The notes: generated by a model from the letters alone, not told the origin. 36,857 bases of DNA from Candidatus Dormiibacterota bacterium (GCA_013044295.1 JABEUU010000044.1:1-36857); one strand, 5' to 3'. Shown: positions 8,646 to 15,774, numbered from the stretch's first letter. Numbers and translations are program-made.

Positions 8646-9649
8646 CGATCAACTGCCTCCGCCACCCTCCCCGCCTGTTGGTAGAGTCGGTCGAAGCTGG
8701 CGGGATCGAGCGACTGCGCCCCGTCCGAAAGCGCCTCAGATGGCCGGGGATGGACCTCCACCAGGAGGCCGTCGGCTCCCGCCGCCACGGCGGCTCTGGC
8801 AATCGCCCCCACGTACTCCGCCCGGCCAGCGGCATGGCTGGGATCCACCACGATCGGCAGGGAGGTCAATTGCTTCAGCACGGGGATCGCGGTGATGTCG
8901 AGGGTGAACCGCACCGACGGCTCGAAGGCGCGAATTCCGCGCTCGCAAAGCGCCACCTGCTGGTTGCCGCCGGCCAGGATGTACTCCGCCGCCTGCATCC
9001 ACTCGTCGAGCGTGGCAGCCAGGCCCCGCTTCAAGAGCACCGGTCGGTCGACGGCGCCACATGCCTGCAACAGCCTGTAGTTCTGCATATTGCGAGCCCC
9101 CACCTGCAAGAGGTCGGCGTAGCTCGCCACCAACTCCACGTCCTCGGATGAGAGCACCTCGGTGACCACCGCCAGACCGAGGTCGTCGGCGACCTCCCGC
9201 AACATCTTGAGCCCTTCCTCTCCCAAGCCCTGGAAGGAGTACGGGGAGGTCCGTGGCTTGAAGGCCCCTCCCCTGAGCACCTTGACCCCCCGGGCTGCCA
9301 CCGCCTCGGCTGACTCCGTCAGCTGCTGCCGCCCCTCCACAGCACACGGCCCGGCCATCATGAGCACGCCCTGGCCACCCAGAATCGCTCCATTACCGAG
9401 TGTGATCACCCTGTCCGCGGGATGGAAGTCACGGCTGGCCAGGGGATAGTCATTGAGCACCCTGACCACCCTCTCCACCCCATCCAGCGCCGCCACCGCA
9501 TCCAGATCCGAGTCACGTTCGTGGCCCACGACGCCGACGATCGTGCGTTCGCGCCCGTGGGACACATGGGGCGTACAGCCGAGCAGCCGGACCTTGGCCA
9601 CCACCGCGCGGACCTCGGCGGGCGTCGCCTTGGCCGACATCACGATCAC
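8633..9649 (-). CDS. aroF: DAHP synthase, type I-beta with N-terminal ferredoxin-like domain
   Basis: The 338-aa protein catalyses the first committed shikimate step, condensing phosphoenolpyruvate with erythrose-4-phosphate. The first ~70 residues match the small ferredoxin-like regulatory domain found on Thermotoga-type enzymes, where it mediates Tyr/Phe feedback. The barrel shows MMAGPCAVEG, LRGGAFKPRTSPYSFQG, VTEVLSSEDVE, LLQVGARNMQN, VLLKRG, LDITAIP, VVDPSHAAGR and GLLVEVHPRP. The GTG start overlaps the aroH stop as GTGA. Its partner substrate comes from the pentose phosphate pathway, whose genes lie about 10 kb away in this window. Confidence 0.96.
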   Translation of the reverse strand: MIVMSAKATPAEVRAVVAKVRLLGCTPHVSHGRERTIVGVVGHERDSDLDAVAALDGVERVVRVLNDYPLASRDFHPADRVITLGNGAILGGQGVLMMAGPCAVEGRQQLTESAEAVAARGVKVLRGGAFKPRTSPYSFQGLGEEGLKMLREVADDLGLAVVTEVLSSEDVELVASYADLLQVGARNMQNYRLLQACGAVDRPVLLKRGLAATLDEWMQAAEYILAGGNQQVALCERGIRAFEPSVRFTLDITAIPVLKQLTSLPIVVDPSHAAGRAEYVGAIARAAVAAGADGLLVEVHPRPSEALSDGAQSLDPASFDRLYQQAGRVAEAVDRCLV

Positions 9650-10098
9650 GAGCGTTCGCTCCGCTCGGCCACCAGGTCTGGACGCAACTGCTGGGCGCCT
9701 CCCAGGTAAGCGTGCTGGATCTGCTGCTGGGAGAGGCGGGAGTTGACCAACATCAGGGCCCTGATGCAGTGCGGCAGCCGGGTGTCGCCGCCATGCTCGC
9801 GGACCATGAGCAGGGGCACCCGGTCGAAGCCGCAGGCGCGCGCCGCGGCGGCCGGATTGACGTCGCCAAGGTCGGGCTGAAGTGTGAACACCAGGGCCGC
9901 AATGTCCTCGATCAGAATCCGGTTCTGATCCAGCATCAGCTTCAGCATCCCCCCCACTGCCGCCTCCAGTGCGGAGGAGGAGGGTTGGGAATCGACTGTG
10001 ATGGCACCTCGAACCCCGCGGCAGGCGATGGCCGCCGGCGCCCGGTCAGCCACATTTGCGCCCGGACTCTCGTCCCGGTCGGGCCGCTCATTGAACAT
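9646..10098 (-). CDS. aroH: Monofunctional chorismate mutase, AroH (trimeric) type
   Basis: The 150-aa protein matches the small AroH family rather than the helical AroQ class. Active-site counterparts are visible: Arg in CRGVRGAITV, the FTLQPDLGDVNPAAAAR segment, Glu in MVREHGGD, Arg in LPHCIRALM, Tyr in HAYLGGA and Arg in QLRPDL. It turns chorismate into prephenate for tyrA (and phenylalanine synthesis elsewhere). The start ATG 10098 has AAAGGAG 8 nt upstream; the open frame continues far upstream through the leader region, but without homology. It is the first structural gene of the operon and begins about 57 nt after the attenuator terminator. Confidence 0.95.
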   Translation of the reverse strand: MFNERPDRDESPGANVADRAPAAIACRGVRGAITVDSQPSSSALEAAVGGMLKLMLDQNRILIEDIAALVFTLQPDLGDVNPAAAARACGFDRVPLLMVREHGGDTRLPHCIRALMLVNSRLSQQQIQHAYLGGAQQLRPDLVAERSERS

Positions 10099-10155
10099 CA
10101 ACCCATCTCCTTTCCCCATCAGGGGATTTGGGAGCGGGACCGCGGCCCTGACATC

Positions 10156-10184
10156 AAAAAGGCGCGGACTCCGCTCCGCGCCTT
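10156..10184 (-). terminator. Intrinsic terminator (attenuator) before the aro operon
   Basis: On the minus strand AAGGCGCGGA (10184-10175) and TCCGCGCCTT (10168-10159) form a perfect 10-bp stem with a 6-nt loop. Five T residues (10160-10156) follow, two of them shared with the stem. It stands between the promoter/leader peptide and aroH, so it can stop transcription before the first structural gene. Its 5' arm is shared with a longer competing hairpin (10239-10177). Confidence 0.88.
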
Positions 10185-10239
10185 CCGCTGTCTTCGAGTC
10201 TCGGCTGGCTACCCGAAACGATGACACGCGGAAGGCGCG
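10177..10239 (-). promoter_or_regulatory. Antiterminator hairpin of the aro leader
   Basis: CGCGCCTTCCGC (10239-10228), inside the leader peptide frame, is exactly complementary to GCGGAAGGCGCG (10188-10177). With one bulged G the pairing continues through TGTC/GACA (10192-10189), giving about 16 bp in total. The 3' arm contains most of the 5' arm of the terminator, so the two structures exclude each other. CGCGGA at 10280-10275 can also pair with TCCGCG at 10232-10227. That gives a possible third, ribosome-sensitive hairpin with the Tyr codons in its loop. The pairing is read directly from sequence; the regulatory role is inferred by analogy to trp/phe attenuators. Confidence 0.8.
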
Positions 10240-10310
10240 TTGGCAAAATACGCATAGGCGTACTCGCTCAAGCGTCCGCGGGTCGGGGTAGACGAGCCGA
10301 ACAACATCAT
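10209..10310 (-). CDS. Leader peptide of the aro operon (33 aa, Tyr/Phe-rich)
   Basis: A 33-codon frame starts ATG-ATG at 10310 and ends TAG at 10211-10209. Its centre reads EYAYAYFANAPSACHRFG: three Tyr codons (TAC, TAT, TAT) alternate with Ala and are followed at once by Phe TTT. The T-ending codons stand out in this G+C-rich DNA. The codons lie about 10 nt before the segment that forms the antiterminator. A ribosome held there for lack of Tyr-tRNA (or Phe-tRNA) would therefore leave that segment free, while one reaching the stop would cover or approach it. No Shine-Dalgarno site is present, but the start lies only 10 nt after the -10 box, so the RNA is probably leaderless or nearly so. The downstream genes make tyrosine, which matches the stall codons. 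Confidence 0.82.
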   Translation of the reverse strand: MMLFGSSTPTRGRLSEYAYAYFANAPSACHRFG

Positions 10311-10320
10311 GTGACTGGTC

Positions 10321-10349
10321 ATTCTCGCTGGTTGCCAGCTCCGCGTCAA
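10321..10349 (-). promoter_or_regulatory. Sigma-70-type promoter of the aro leader and operon
   Basis: TTGACG (10349-10344) and GAGAAT (10326-10321) are separated by 17 nt on the minus strand. It begins 13 nt after the trpG stop codon. Expected transcription start is about 10314-10312, immediately before the leader ATG at 10310. Transcripts coming through from the trp promoter would also meet the aro attenuator. Confidence 0.72.
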
Positions 10350-10361
10350 GCCCGGGGAGGA

Positions 10362-10940
10362 TCACCCAGCCACCGTGATCTCGGCGAGGAAGTTGGCCAC
10401 CAGGCTGGGGCCCTCCGGGGTCAGGACCGACTCGGGGTGGAACTGGACCCCGAACCAGGGCCGGCGGCGATGCCGCAGCGCCATTACCAGGCCACTCTCG
10501 GTGGTGGCATCCACCAGGAGCTCTTCCGGCAGGGTTTTCGGATCGACCACCAGGGAGTGGCAGCGGCCGCCCTCCAGGGGAAATCCGACGCCCGTGAATA
10601 GGCCCTCCCCATGGTGCAAGATGGAACTGGCCTTGCCATGCACCGGGTCCGGCGCCGTGGTGACGACGGCACCGAAGGCGACCGCGATTGCCTGATGCCC
10701 CAGACATACACCCAGCAACGGGGTGTCGACGGGCAGGGTGCTCACCAGGTCCACAAAGCATCCGGCTTCCTCGGGCCGGCCCGGTCCAGGGGAGAGGATC
10801 AGAGCTGCCGGCCGGAGCGCTACCAGGTCCGGCGCGAACGCCGACTCCGAACCCACCACCCGGACCTCGTAGCCGGCCATGGCGACCAGCTGGACCAGGT
10901 TGTATACAAAGGAGTCCTGATGATCGACCACCAGGATCAC
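10362..10940 (-). CDS. trpG: Anthranilate synthase component II (glutamine amidotransferase)
   Basis: The 192-aa class I amidotransferase supplies ammonia to TrpE (or PabB). It starts ILVVDHQDSFVYNLVQ. The nucleophile Cys79 lies in GVCLGHQAIA and the His168/Glu170 pair in GVQFHPES. ILSPGPGRPEEAG and GRCHSLVV are also typical. The GTG start overlaps the trpE stop as GTGA. It is intact although trpE before it is broken. No other trp gene is in the window. Confidence 0.93.
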   Translation of the reverse strand: MILVVDHQDSFVYNLVQLVAMAGYEVRVVGSESAFAPDLVALRPAALILSPGPGRPEEAGCFVDLVSTLPVDTPLLGVCLGHQAIAVAFGAVVTTAPDPVHGKASSILHHGEGLFTGVGFPLEGGRCHSLVVDPKTLPEELLVDATTESGLVMALRHRRRPWFGVQFHPESVLTPEGPSLVANFLAEITVAG

Positions 10941-12433
10941 GACCGATCTCCGGTGGGACCGGCCACGGCAGCCAGGATGGCCGAGGCCTTCGCTTCGGTC
11001 CCGCGCAGCTCGCGCTGGGGATCGGACTCAGCCACGATCCCGGCCCCGGCCTGGACATGGACCTGCCCTCCGGCAATCACGGCGGTCCGGATCGTGATGC
11101 TGAAATCCAGGTTGCCGGCAAAGGCAACGTAGCCGACCGCGCCCGGGTAGGGACCGCGCGCGGTCGGCTCCTCGCGGGCGATGATCTCCATGGCCCGGCG
11201 CTTGGGAGCACCAGTTACGGTGCCCGCTGGAAAGGTTGCGAAGAGGGCGTCCAGCGCGGTCATCCCAGCGGCCAACTGGCCCTCCACGGTGCTGACGATG
11301 TGCATCACCCGGGGGAAGTTCTGGACTGTCTCAGCTCCGTGGCGGCCACGCTGCCGGCAACGCAAACGCGGCCCAGGTCGTTGTGGGCGAGATCGACCAA
11401 CATGGCATGCTCGGCCCGTTCCTTGGGGTCGGCGAGCAGCTCCACAGCCAGTCTGCGGTCGTCCTCGGGATCCTCCCCCCTGGGCCTGGTCCCGGCGATG
11501 GGACGAGTCAGCACCCGGTCCCCGGCCACCTTCACCAGCGGCTCAGTGGAAGAGCCCGCCAGCTCCAGATCCGGAAGCCTGAGAAAGAACATCGCTGGCG
11601 ACGGGTTGGTCCGGCGCAGCCTCCGATAGAGCCGGAACCCAGCCTCCTGGGCGGATGCGGACAGCCGCCGGGACAGCACCGCCTGGTAGATGTCCCCGGC
11701 TGCAATGTGCTCCCGGGTCCTCCGCACCGAACCCTTGAACATGTCTCCTGAGAAATTAGGTGCGACCGCCAATCTGCCCTCGGTCAGGGCCGGGCCGTCC
11801 GGCGGCATAGGAGTTGCCTTGCGGATCAGGTCCGCCATCGACTCGACCGCCGCCACACCCTCCCGGTAGCCGCCGTCAGGTTGGACGTGCGCGACCAGGC
11901 ACAAGCGATTGAGCCGATGATCGAATACGGCCACGCGGTCGATCAGTAGGAGCAGGATCGGGGCGCCAGGGGGCCGTCCACGGCCCTGGGGGTAGGCATG
12001 TCCTTCGAGCAGCCCGGCGGCCTCATACGCAAGCATGCCAACCAAGCCCCCCGACAGCGTCGGAAGGTCGGGCACCCCAGGCGCCCGGAGTTGTGGGCGA
12101 TGCGCTGCAGGGAGCCGCGCGCATCGCCCGGCGGTTCCGTCCAGCCATCGGGGATCGGAAGCGGCCGCCGCCTCTCTACCAGCCGCACGCCTTTGGCGTC
12201 GACCACCAGAACCGCCACCGGGTCCCCGGCGACGATGGTGTACAGTCCCGGCTGACCAGAGATGTCGAGGCTCTCCAGGAGAACGCCAAGTCAGTCACCC
12301 GCGAGCGCGCCGAAGGCGTCCAGCGGGGTCGCGGCCCCGATGGGAAGCTCCTCCAGACGGGCACCAGCGGCCAGATCCCTCCCATCGCGGTCACGCTCGG
12401 CTCGTCGAGTCGGATCAGCACAGGGTCAGGCAT
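10937..12433 (-). pseudogene. trpE: Anthranilate synthase component I (trpE), interrupted by frameshifts
   Basis: Pieces of one TrpE follow each other in different frames. GIWPLVPVWR is followed by ELPIGAATPLDAF, then LLESLDISGQPGLYTIVAG. Next come MPDLPTLSGGLVGMLAYEAAG through HNDLGRVCVAGSVAATEL, and finally VQNFPRVMHIVSTVEG, TVTGAPKRRAMEI and VQAGAGIVAESDP. Single-base losses near 12350, 12087 and 11332 restore a continuous product when corrected, each in a short G or C run. A TGA near 12292 also interrupts the frame, as a nonsense codon or a pair of compensating indels. The repaired protein would have a normal length near 500 aa. The start ATG 12433 has GGGAG 5 nt upstream, just after the attenuator. 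Either the gene is decaying or the sequence carries errors here; the neighbouring genes read cleanly. Confidence 0.8.
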
Positions 12434-12450
12434 GTCGTCTCCCATTTGCC

Positions 12451-12480
12451 AAAAAAAAGGCCCCGGGTGCAAACCCAGGG
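12451..12480 (-). terminator. Intrinsic terminator of the trp attenuator
   Basis: CCCTGGGT (12480-12473) pairs with ACCCGGGG (12468-12461) across a TTGC loop (8 bp, one G-T pair). CC and an uninterrupted run of eight T (12458-12451) follow. It ends 18 nt before the trpE start codon and behind the Trp-rich leader peptide, the standard position of a trp attenuator. Confidence 0.92.
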
Positions 12481-12535
12481 CTCGGTGTTCGGACGCCGGT
12501 CTAATGGCTTACAGGCGTGCGGACACCGGACCCAG
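12476..12535 (-). promoter_or_regulatory. Antiterminator hairpin of the trp leader
   Basis: The 22-nt segment 12535-12514 can pair with 12497-12476. I count 18 of 22 positions pairing, including one G-T, with the core CGGTGT/ACACCG and ACGCC/GGCGT. The 5' arm begins 6 nt after the last Trp codon and ends just before the leader stop. The 3' arm runs into the first five bases of the terminator stem, so the two hairpins compete. The leader stop codon lies in the loop, so a ribosome finishing the peptide would disrupt this hairpin and favour termination. Confidence 0.75.
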
Positions 12536-12580
12536 ATAGGGCCAACTCCACCGCCACCCCAAAGACACCAAGCGAGCCAT
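12509..12580 (-). CDS. trpL: trp operon leader peptide (23 aa, three Trp codons)
   Basis: The frame runs from ATG 12580 to TAA 12511-12509. The product has 23 residues, with GWRWSWPYLGPV in the middle. The three TGG codons at 12556, 12550 and 12544 alternate with Arg and Ser. No ribosome-binding site precedes the ATG. It lies 9 nt after the likely -10 box, so the mRNA is probably leaderless, as described for actinobacterial leader peptides. The antiterminator and terminator that follow make this a classical ribosome-stalling attenuator responding to Trp-tRNA. A longer open frame runs through from upstream but shows no homology there. Confidence 0.88.
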   Translation of the reverse strand: MARLVSLGWRWSWPYLGPVSARL

Positions 12581-12589
12581 AGCCGCGCC

Positions 12590-12619
12590 AGTGTGTGTCC
12601 CCCAAGCCCTCACCGTCAA
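12590..12619 (-). promoter_or_regulatory. Promoter of the trp leader and trpEG
   Basis: TTGACG (12619-12614) is followed after 18 nt by CACACT (12595-12590); a 17-nt spacing gives ACACAC instead. The -10 is poor, but the -35 is identical to that of the aro leader. The leader ATG also lies exactly 33 nt after the -35 hexamer in both cases. Confidence 0.55.
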
Positions 12620-12746
12620 CCCACACCGCCGCAGGAAGCCGGGTTGGGCACCAGCCGCGGACCTGTGAGCCCAACTTTGACCTGGGCCGTTTAGGTCGGA
12701 TGCGGCGCCCCCCACGACCCTTGGCCAACCAGCTATCGTGCGACCG

Positions 12747-13295
12747 GTGAACTCCAGTTCCGCCGGCAGCGGGCCCACCTTCGCCGACCAGGGGGTTGGT
12801 CCGTCAGGAACCCAATACCCATTCGAATCCGGTGGCGAGTGGCAACGCCCCAGCCGACGCCTGCGCCAGATGCGACTTTGGGAAACGGCCGCGGCCACTC
12901 TGGTCTGCCTGGTCGCCGGAGGCGTGCCCGCGGTCACCAGTGGTAGAAACTCCCTGGTGGTGGTCGTTCTGGTCGTGGTCCTGGCGGCCGGCGGCCTGCT
13001 CGCTCTATACATGGCCCGCAGGTTCGGCGCTTGGGGATATCTGGAAAGGGACCAGGACCTCCTGGTCAGACGCGGCGTGATGCTCCGCCGGATCTCGGTT
13101 GTCCCGTACGGCCGCATGCAGACGGTGGAGGTGACAGCGGGACCGATCGAACGATCGTTTCACCTGGCAACGGTGCGACTCCACACCGCCTCCGCCGCCA
13201 CTGATGCCAGGATCCCCGGGTTGGAGGGGGCAGCCGCCACCGCCCTACGCGATCGCCTCGCCACCCTTGGGGAGTCCCGCGCCGAGGGCCTGTGA
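12747..13295 (+). CDS. Bacterial PH-domain (bPH2/DUF304) membrane protein, YdbS-like
   Basis: The product (about 182 aa) has a hydrophilic N-terminus of about 45 residues and two adjacent membrane segments (TAAATLVCLVAGGVPAV and LVVVVLVVVLAAGGLLAL). A bPH2 domain follows: WGYLERDQDLLVRRGVMLRR, then PYGRMQTVEVTAGPIERSF and LATVRLHTASA. This is the layout of Bacillus YdbS, always paired with a YdbT-like partner as here. The molecular role of the family is poorly known (membrane-associated, linked to envelope stress or bacteriocin resistance in Bacillus). No Shine-Dalgarno is visible. TATCGT at 12734-12739 lies 7 nt before GTG 12747, so I take that GTG as a leaderless start; GTG 12738 is the alternative. 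Its stop overlaps the next gene as GTGA. It is divergent from the trp leader. Confidence 0.8.
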   Translation: MNSSSAGSGPTFADQGVGPSGTQYPFESGGEWQRPSRRLRQMRLWETAAATLVCLVAGGVPAVTSGRNSLVVVVLVVVLAAGGLLALYMARRFGAWGYLERDQDLLVRRGVMLRRISVVPYGRMQTVEVTAGPIERSFHLATVRLHTASAATDARIPGLEGAAATALRDRLATLGESRAEGL

Positions 13296-14671
13296 TCATT
13301 CCGTCCAGCGAGCCGTGGCATCGGTTACACCCACTCTCACCGGTGGTCCGGATCGGGCGCAGCTTCGTCGGCGTACTGGCGGTCCTGGCGATTCCCTACC
13401 TATCCCGGCCCCGTAGCGCCAACTCAGGCGACCTTTTCGACCTGGCGGTCGTGGTGGTCGCCGCCGTCGGGGGCCTGGTCTCCTGGCTGGTCACCCGCTG
13501 GAGGGTCGAGGAAGGCACCCTCCACCTCGAGACTGGACTGCTCCGCCGCCGCACCACCCGTCTGCCCCTTAGCCGGGTCCAGTCCGTGGACATCGTGAGA
13601 CCGGGGCTGGCCCGAGTGCTGGGCCTGGCGGAGGTCAGGGTTAGAACCGCGGGCGCCCACGACGGAGATGCCCGCCTCGCCTATGTCGCGAGCGAGCAGG
13701 CAGATGCCATTCGCGCTCATCTCTTGGCTCTCGCCCACGGCCTCACAACCGACCAGGCCGCCCTCCAGGAGGTGCCGTTGGCGACGGTCCGGAACCGCCG
13801 ACTGCTGGTCGCAGTCTGGCTCGAGGGGACAACTCTGATCCCGCTGCTCTTGAGTGCCGCACTGCTGACCGCTGGTCTGCTGGCCCCCACCCGGGCCGGG
13901 AGCGCCTCGCTGTTGGGAGCCGCTTTGGTGGTGGCGTTGGTCGTCGCCGGCATGGTCAGCCGCATGTTCAACTCCCAACTAGGCTATGAGGTGGCCAAGG
14001 CTCCCGACGGACTGAGGGTCCGGGGCGGACTCGTCGGCACCGTGGTCGAGACCATTCCGCTGCACCGGATTCAGGCGGTCCGACAGGTGGAGCCTCTCTG
14101 GTGGAGACTCCTGGGCTGGGTGAGGCTGGACGTGGACATCGCGGGCCGCCAGCGCCGCCAAGGGGAAGATCGGGGCGCGTCGGGCCAGCTGCGAGTGCTG
14201 GCGCCGGTGGCGACCCGCTCCGAAGCCGCCGCGCTGCTCGCGATCCTGTTTCCAGCGGCCGGCCCACCGGAGTCGCCTCCGCCTCCCAGGGCCCGACTTA
14301 AAGCGCCCCTCAGCTTCCACTTCCTCCGCGCCACTCTCACCCCCGGGCTGGCCGGCTGCAGCACCGGCCGGTTCCGGCGAGTGTCCACCTGGGTCCCCCT
14401 GGACAAGGTGCAGAGCGTGCGCTGGACCCAGGGACCATGGCAACGCCGACTCAGCCTGGCGACTGTCCACCTGGACATCGCGGGGCACGGGGTGGGGCTC
14501 GCCCTGAGAGATCGGGAGGCCACGGAGGCCGAGCTCTTCGCCCACACCCTGCCCGATCTATGCCGCGCGGCGCGGGCCGACCAGCGCCCCTCGAGCCGTT
14601 TTCCGGCCGCAAGTCCGGCGTCCCCAGACGTGGAGGCTGGGGAAGGCCGCCCGGTGGCAGAGGTCCCCTAG
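13292..14671 (+). CDS. Multi-bPH2-domain membrane protein, YdbT-like
   Basis: The 459-aa protein holds repeats of the bPH2 unit. The first has EEGTLHLETGLLRRRTTRLPLSRVQSVDIVRP and VRVRTAG. The second has APDGLRVRGGLVGTVVETIPLHRIQAVRQVEP and WVRLDVDIAG. A third, degenerate unit has WVPLDKVQSVRWTQGPWQRR and ATVHLDIAG. Pairs of membrane segments precede the first unit (around 28-42 and 52-66) and the second (around 175-225). The GTG start overlaps the previous stop as GTGA, so both proteins are made together and probably form one membrane complex. The proline-rich tail is not conserved in character. No substrate can be named. Confidence 0.82.
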   Translation: MIIPSSEPWHRLHPLSPVVRIGRSFVGVLAVLAIPYLSRPRSANSGDLFDLAVVVVAAVGGLVSWLVTRWRVEEGTLHLETGLLRRRTTRLPLSRVQSVDIVRPGLARVLGLAEVRVRTAGAHDGDARLAYVASEQADAIRAHLLALAHGLTTDQAALQEVPLATVRNRRLLVAVWLEGTTLIPLLLSAALLTAGLLAPTRAGSASLLGAALVVALVVAGMVSRMFNSQLGYEVAKAPDGLRVRGGLVGTVVETIPLHRIQAVRQVEPLWWRLLGWVRLDVDIAGRQRRQGEDRGASGQLRVLAPVATRSEAAALLAILFPAAGPPESPPPPRARLKAPLSFHFLRATLTPGLAGCSTGRFRRVSTWVPLDKVQSVRWTQGPWQRRLSLATVHLDIAGHGVGLALRDREATEAELFAHTLPDLCRAARADQRPSSRFPAASPASPDVEAGEGRPVAEVP

Positions 14672-14805
14672 AGGACACCTGCGCCGCAGCCGAACCATGC
14701 TAGGGCGCGATCGTGAAGATCTGGTCGCCGCCCCGTGGCCGCTTCAGGCGGTGCCCCAGCGCCGGGGGGATGCACCTCCCGAGCCGCACCGGCCGGGCTC
14801 GCCGA

Positions 14806-14811
14806 TAAGCT
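14806..14811 (+). promoter_or_regulatory. -10 box for a leaderless quinone oxidoreductase mRNA
   Basis: TAAGCT ends 6 nt before ATG 14818. That would place transcription start on the A of the start codon. No ribosome-binding site and no good -35 are visible. Confidence 0.5.
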
Positions 14812-14817
14812 ATTCAG

Positions 14818-15774
14818 ATGCGAGCGGTCACGATCGTGGACGGCGCCTTGCGGTGGCTGGAGCACCCCGACCCGGTCCCCGGCGACTCCGACCTGCTGAT
14901 TCGGGTCCGGGCGGCCGGCATCAACGCCGCCGACCTGCTGCAGCTGCGCGGCGGCTACCCCCCACCCCCTGGGATCGCTCCGGACATCCCCGGCCTCGAG
15001 GTCGCGGGCGAGGTGGTTGCGGTGGGGGCTTTGGTCACGCGGTTTGCTCCGGGCGATCGGGCGATGGCCCTGCTGGGGGGCGGTGGCCAAGCTGAGCTGG
15101 CAGCCGTCCATGAGACAGCGGCGGTGCGAGTCCCCGACTCGGTCACCTGGGAGGCGGCCGGGGGATTTCCCGAGGTTTTTCTGACCGCCTACGACGCCCT
15201 CTTCGCGCAGGCGAAGCTCGCCATCGGTGATCGAGTACTGGTGACCGGTGCCGCCGGCGGAGTTGGCACCGCGGCGGTCCAGATGGCGGCTCAGGCGGGA
15301 GCCCACGTGGTCGCCTCGGTGCGGACGGCAGGCATGAGACCCGATGTCACTCGGCTTGGAGCCACCGAGTCGCTGGAACCGGAGGAGGCTTGGCGCCACG
15401 GTCCTTTCAACATCGTCCTGGAGTTGGTTGGTGGTGCGAGCGTGGGGTCCAGCCTGGAGGCCCTCGCAATCAGAGGGCGGATAGCGGTGATCGGCTTGGG
15501 CGCGGGGCGGACGGTCGAACTCAACTTGCCGCTCCTGATGGGCAGGCGAGCCCAGATCTTCGGCTCCACCCTCAGAGCCCGCAATTTGGCCGAGAAGGCG
15601 ACCCTGGTGAGCCAGGTGGAGACCCATGTGGTCCCCCTCCTGGCGAGCGGCCGCCTCCAGGTGCCGGTGATGGCCACCTATGGAATGGCCCACGCCGACG
15701 AGGCCTACCGGCGCCACGCCCAGGGCGGAAAGCTGGGCAAGATCGTCTTGGTGTCAGAGCCCGCCGGTCACTGA
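14818..15774 (+). CDS. Zinc-independent NADPH:quinone oxidoreductase (MDR family)
   Basis: The 318-aa medium-chain dehydrogenase/reductase begins with an N-terminal GroES-like domain: VRAAGINAADLLQLRGGYP, then PGLEVAGEVVAVG. The Rossmann motif is VLVTGAAGGVGTAAVQMA. The zinc ligands of alcohol dehydrogenases are missing, and the QOR-type AGINxxD segment is present, pointing to the quinone oxidoreductase/zeta-crystallin branch (PIG3-like). It would reduce quinones or other electrophiles with NADPH in the cytoplasm. It stands alone, 147 nt after the YdbT-like gene and 164 nt before hpt. ATG 14818 is chosen because the -10 box fits a leaderless start. Confidence 0.88.
   Translation: MRAVTIVDGALRWLEHPDPVPGDSDLLIRVRAAGINAADLLQLRGGYPPPPGIAPDIPGLEVAGEVVAVGALVTRFAPGDRAMALLGGGGQAELAAVHETAAVRVPDSVTWEAAGGFPEVFLTAYDALFAQAKLAIGDRVLVTGAAGGVGTAAVQMAAQAGAHVVASVRTAGMRPDVTRLGATESLEPEEAWRHGPFNIVLELVGGASVGSSLEALAIRGRIAVIGLGAGRTVELNLPLLMGRRAQIFGSTLRARNLAEKATLVSQVETHVVPLLASGRLQVPVMATYGMAHADEAYRRHAQGGKLGKIVLVSEPAGH

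Noticed and set aside
10099-11076. N-terminal extension of the aroH frame through trpG and the leader region
   Set aside because: AroH similarity starts only after ATG 10098, which has a good ribosome site. The upstream part overlaps trpG in another frame.
12581-13117. Long minus-strand frame that continues upstream of the trp leader peptide
   Set aside because: It is opposite the YdbS-like gene and the promoter cuts it. Only the last 24 codons (from ATG 12580) belong to the leader peptide.
14668-15717. A 349-codon open frame on the minus strand
   Set aside because: It lies exactly opposite the quinone oxidoreductase gene. Its product is Arg/Gly/His-rich without any family motif, a typical G+C-driven shadow.
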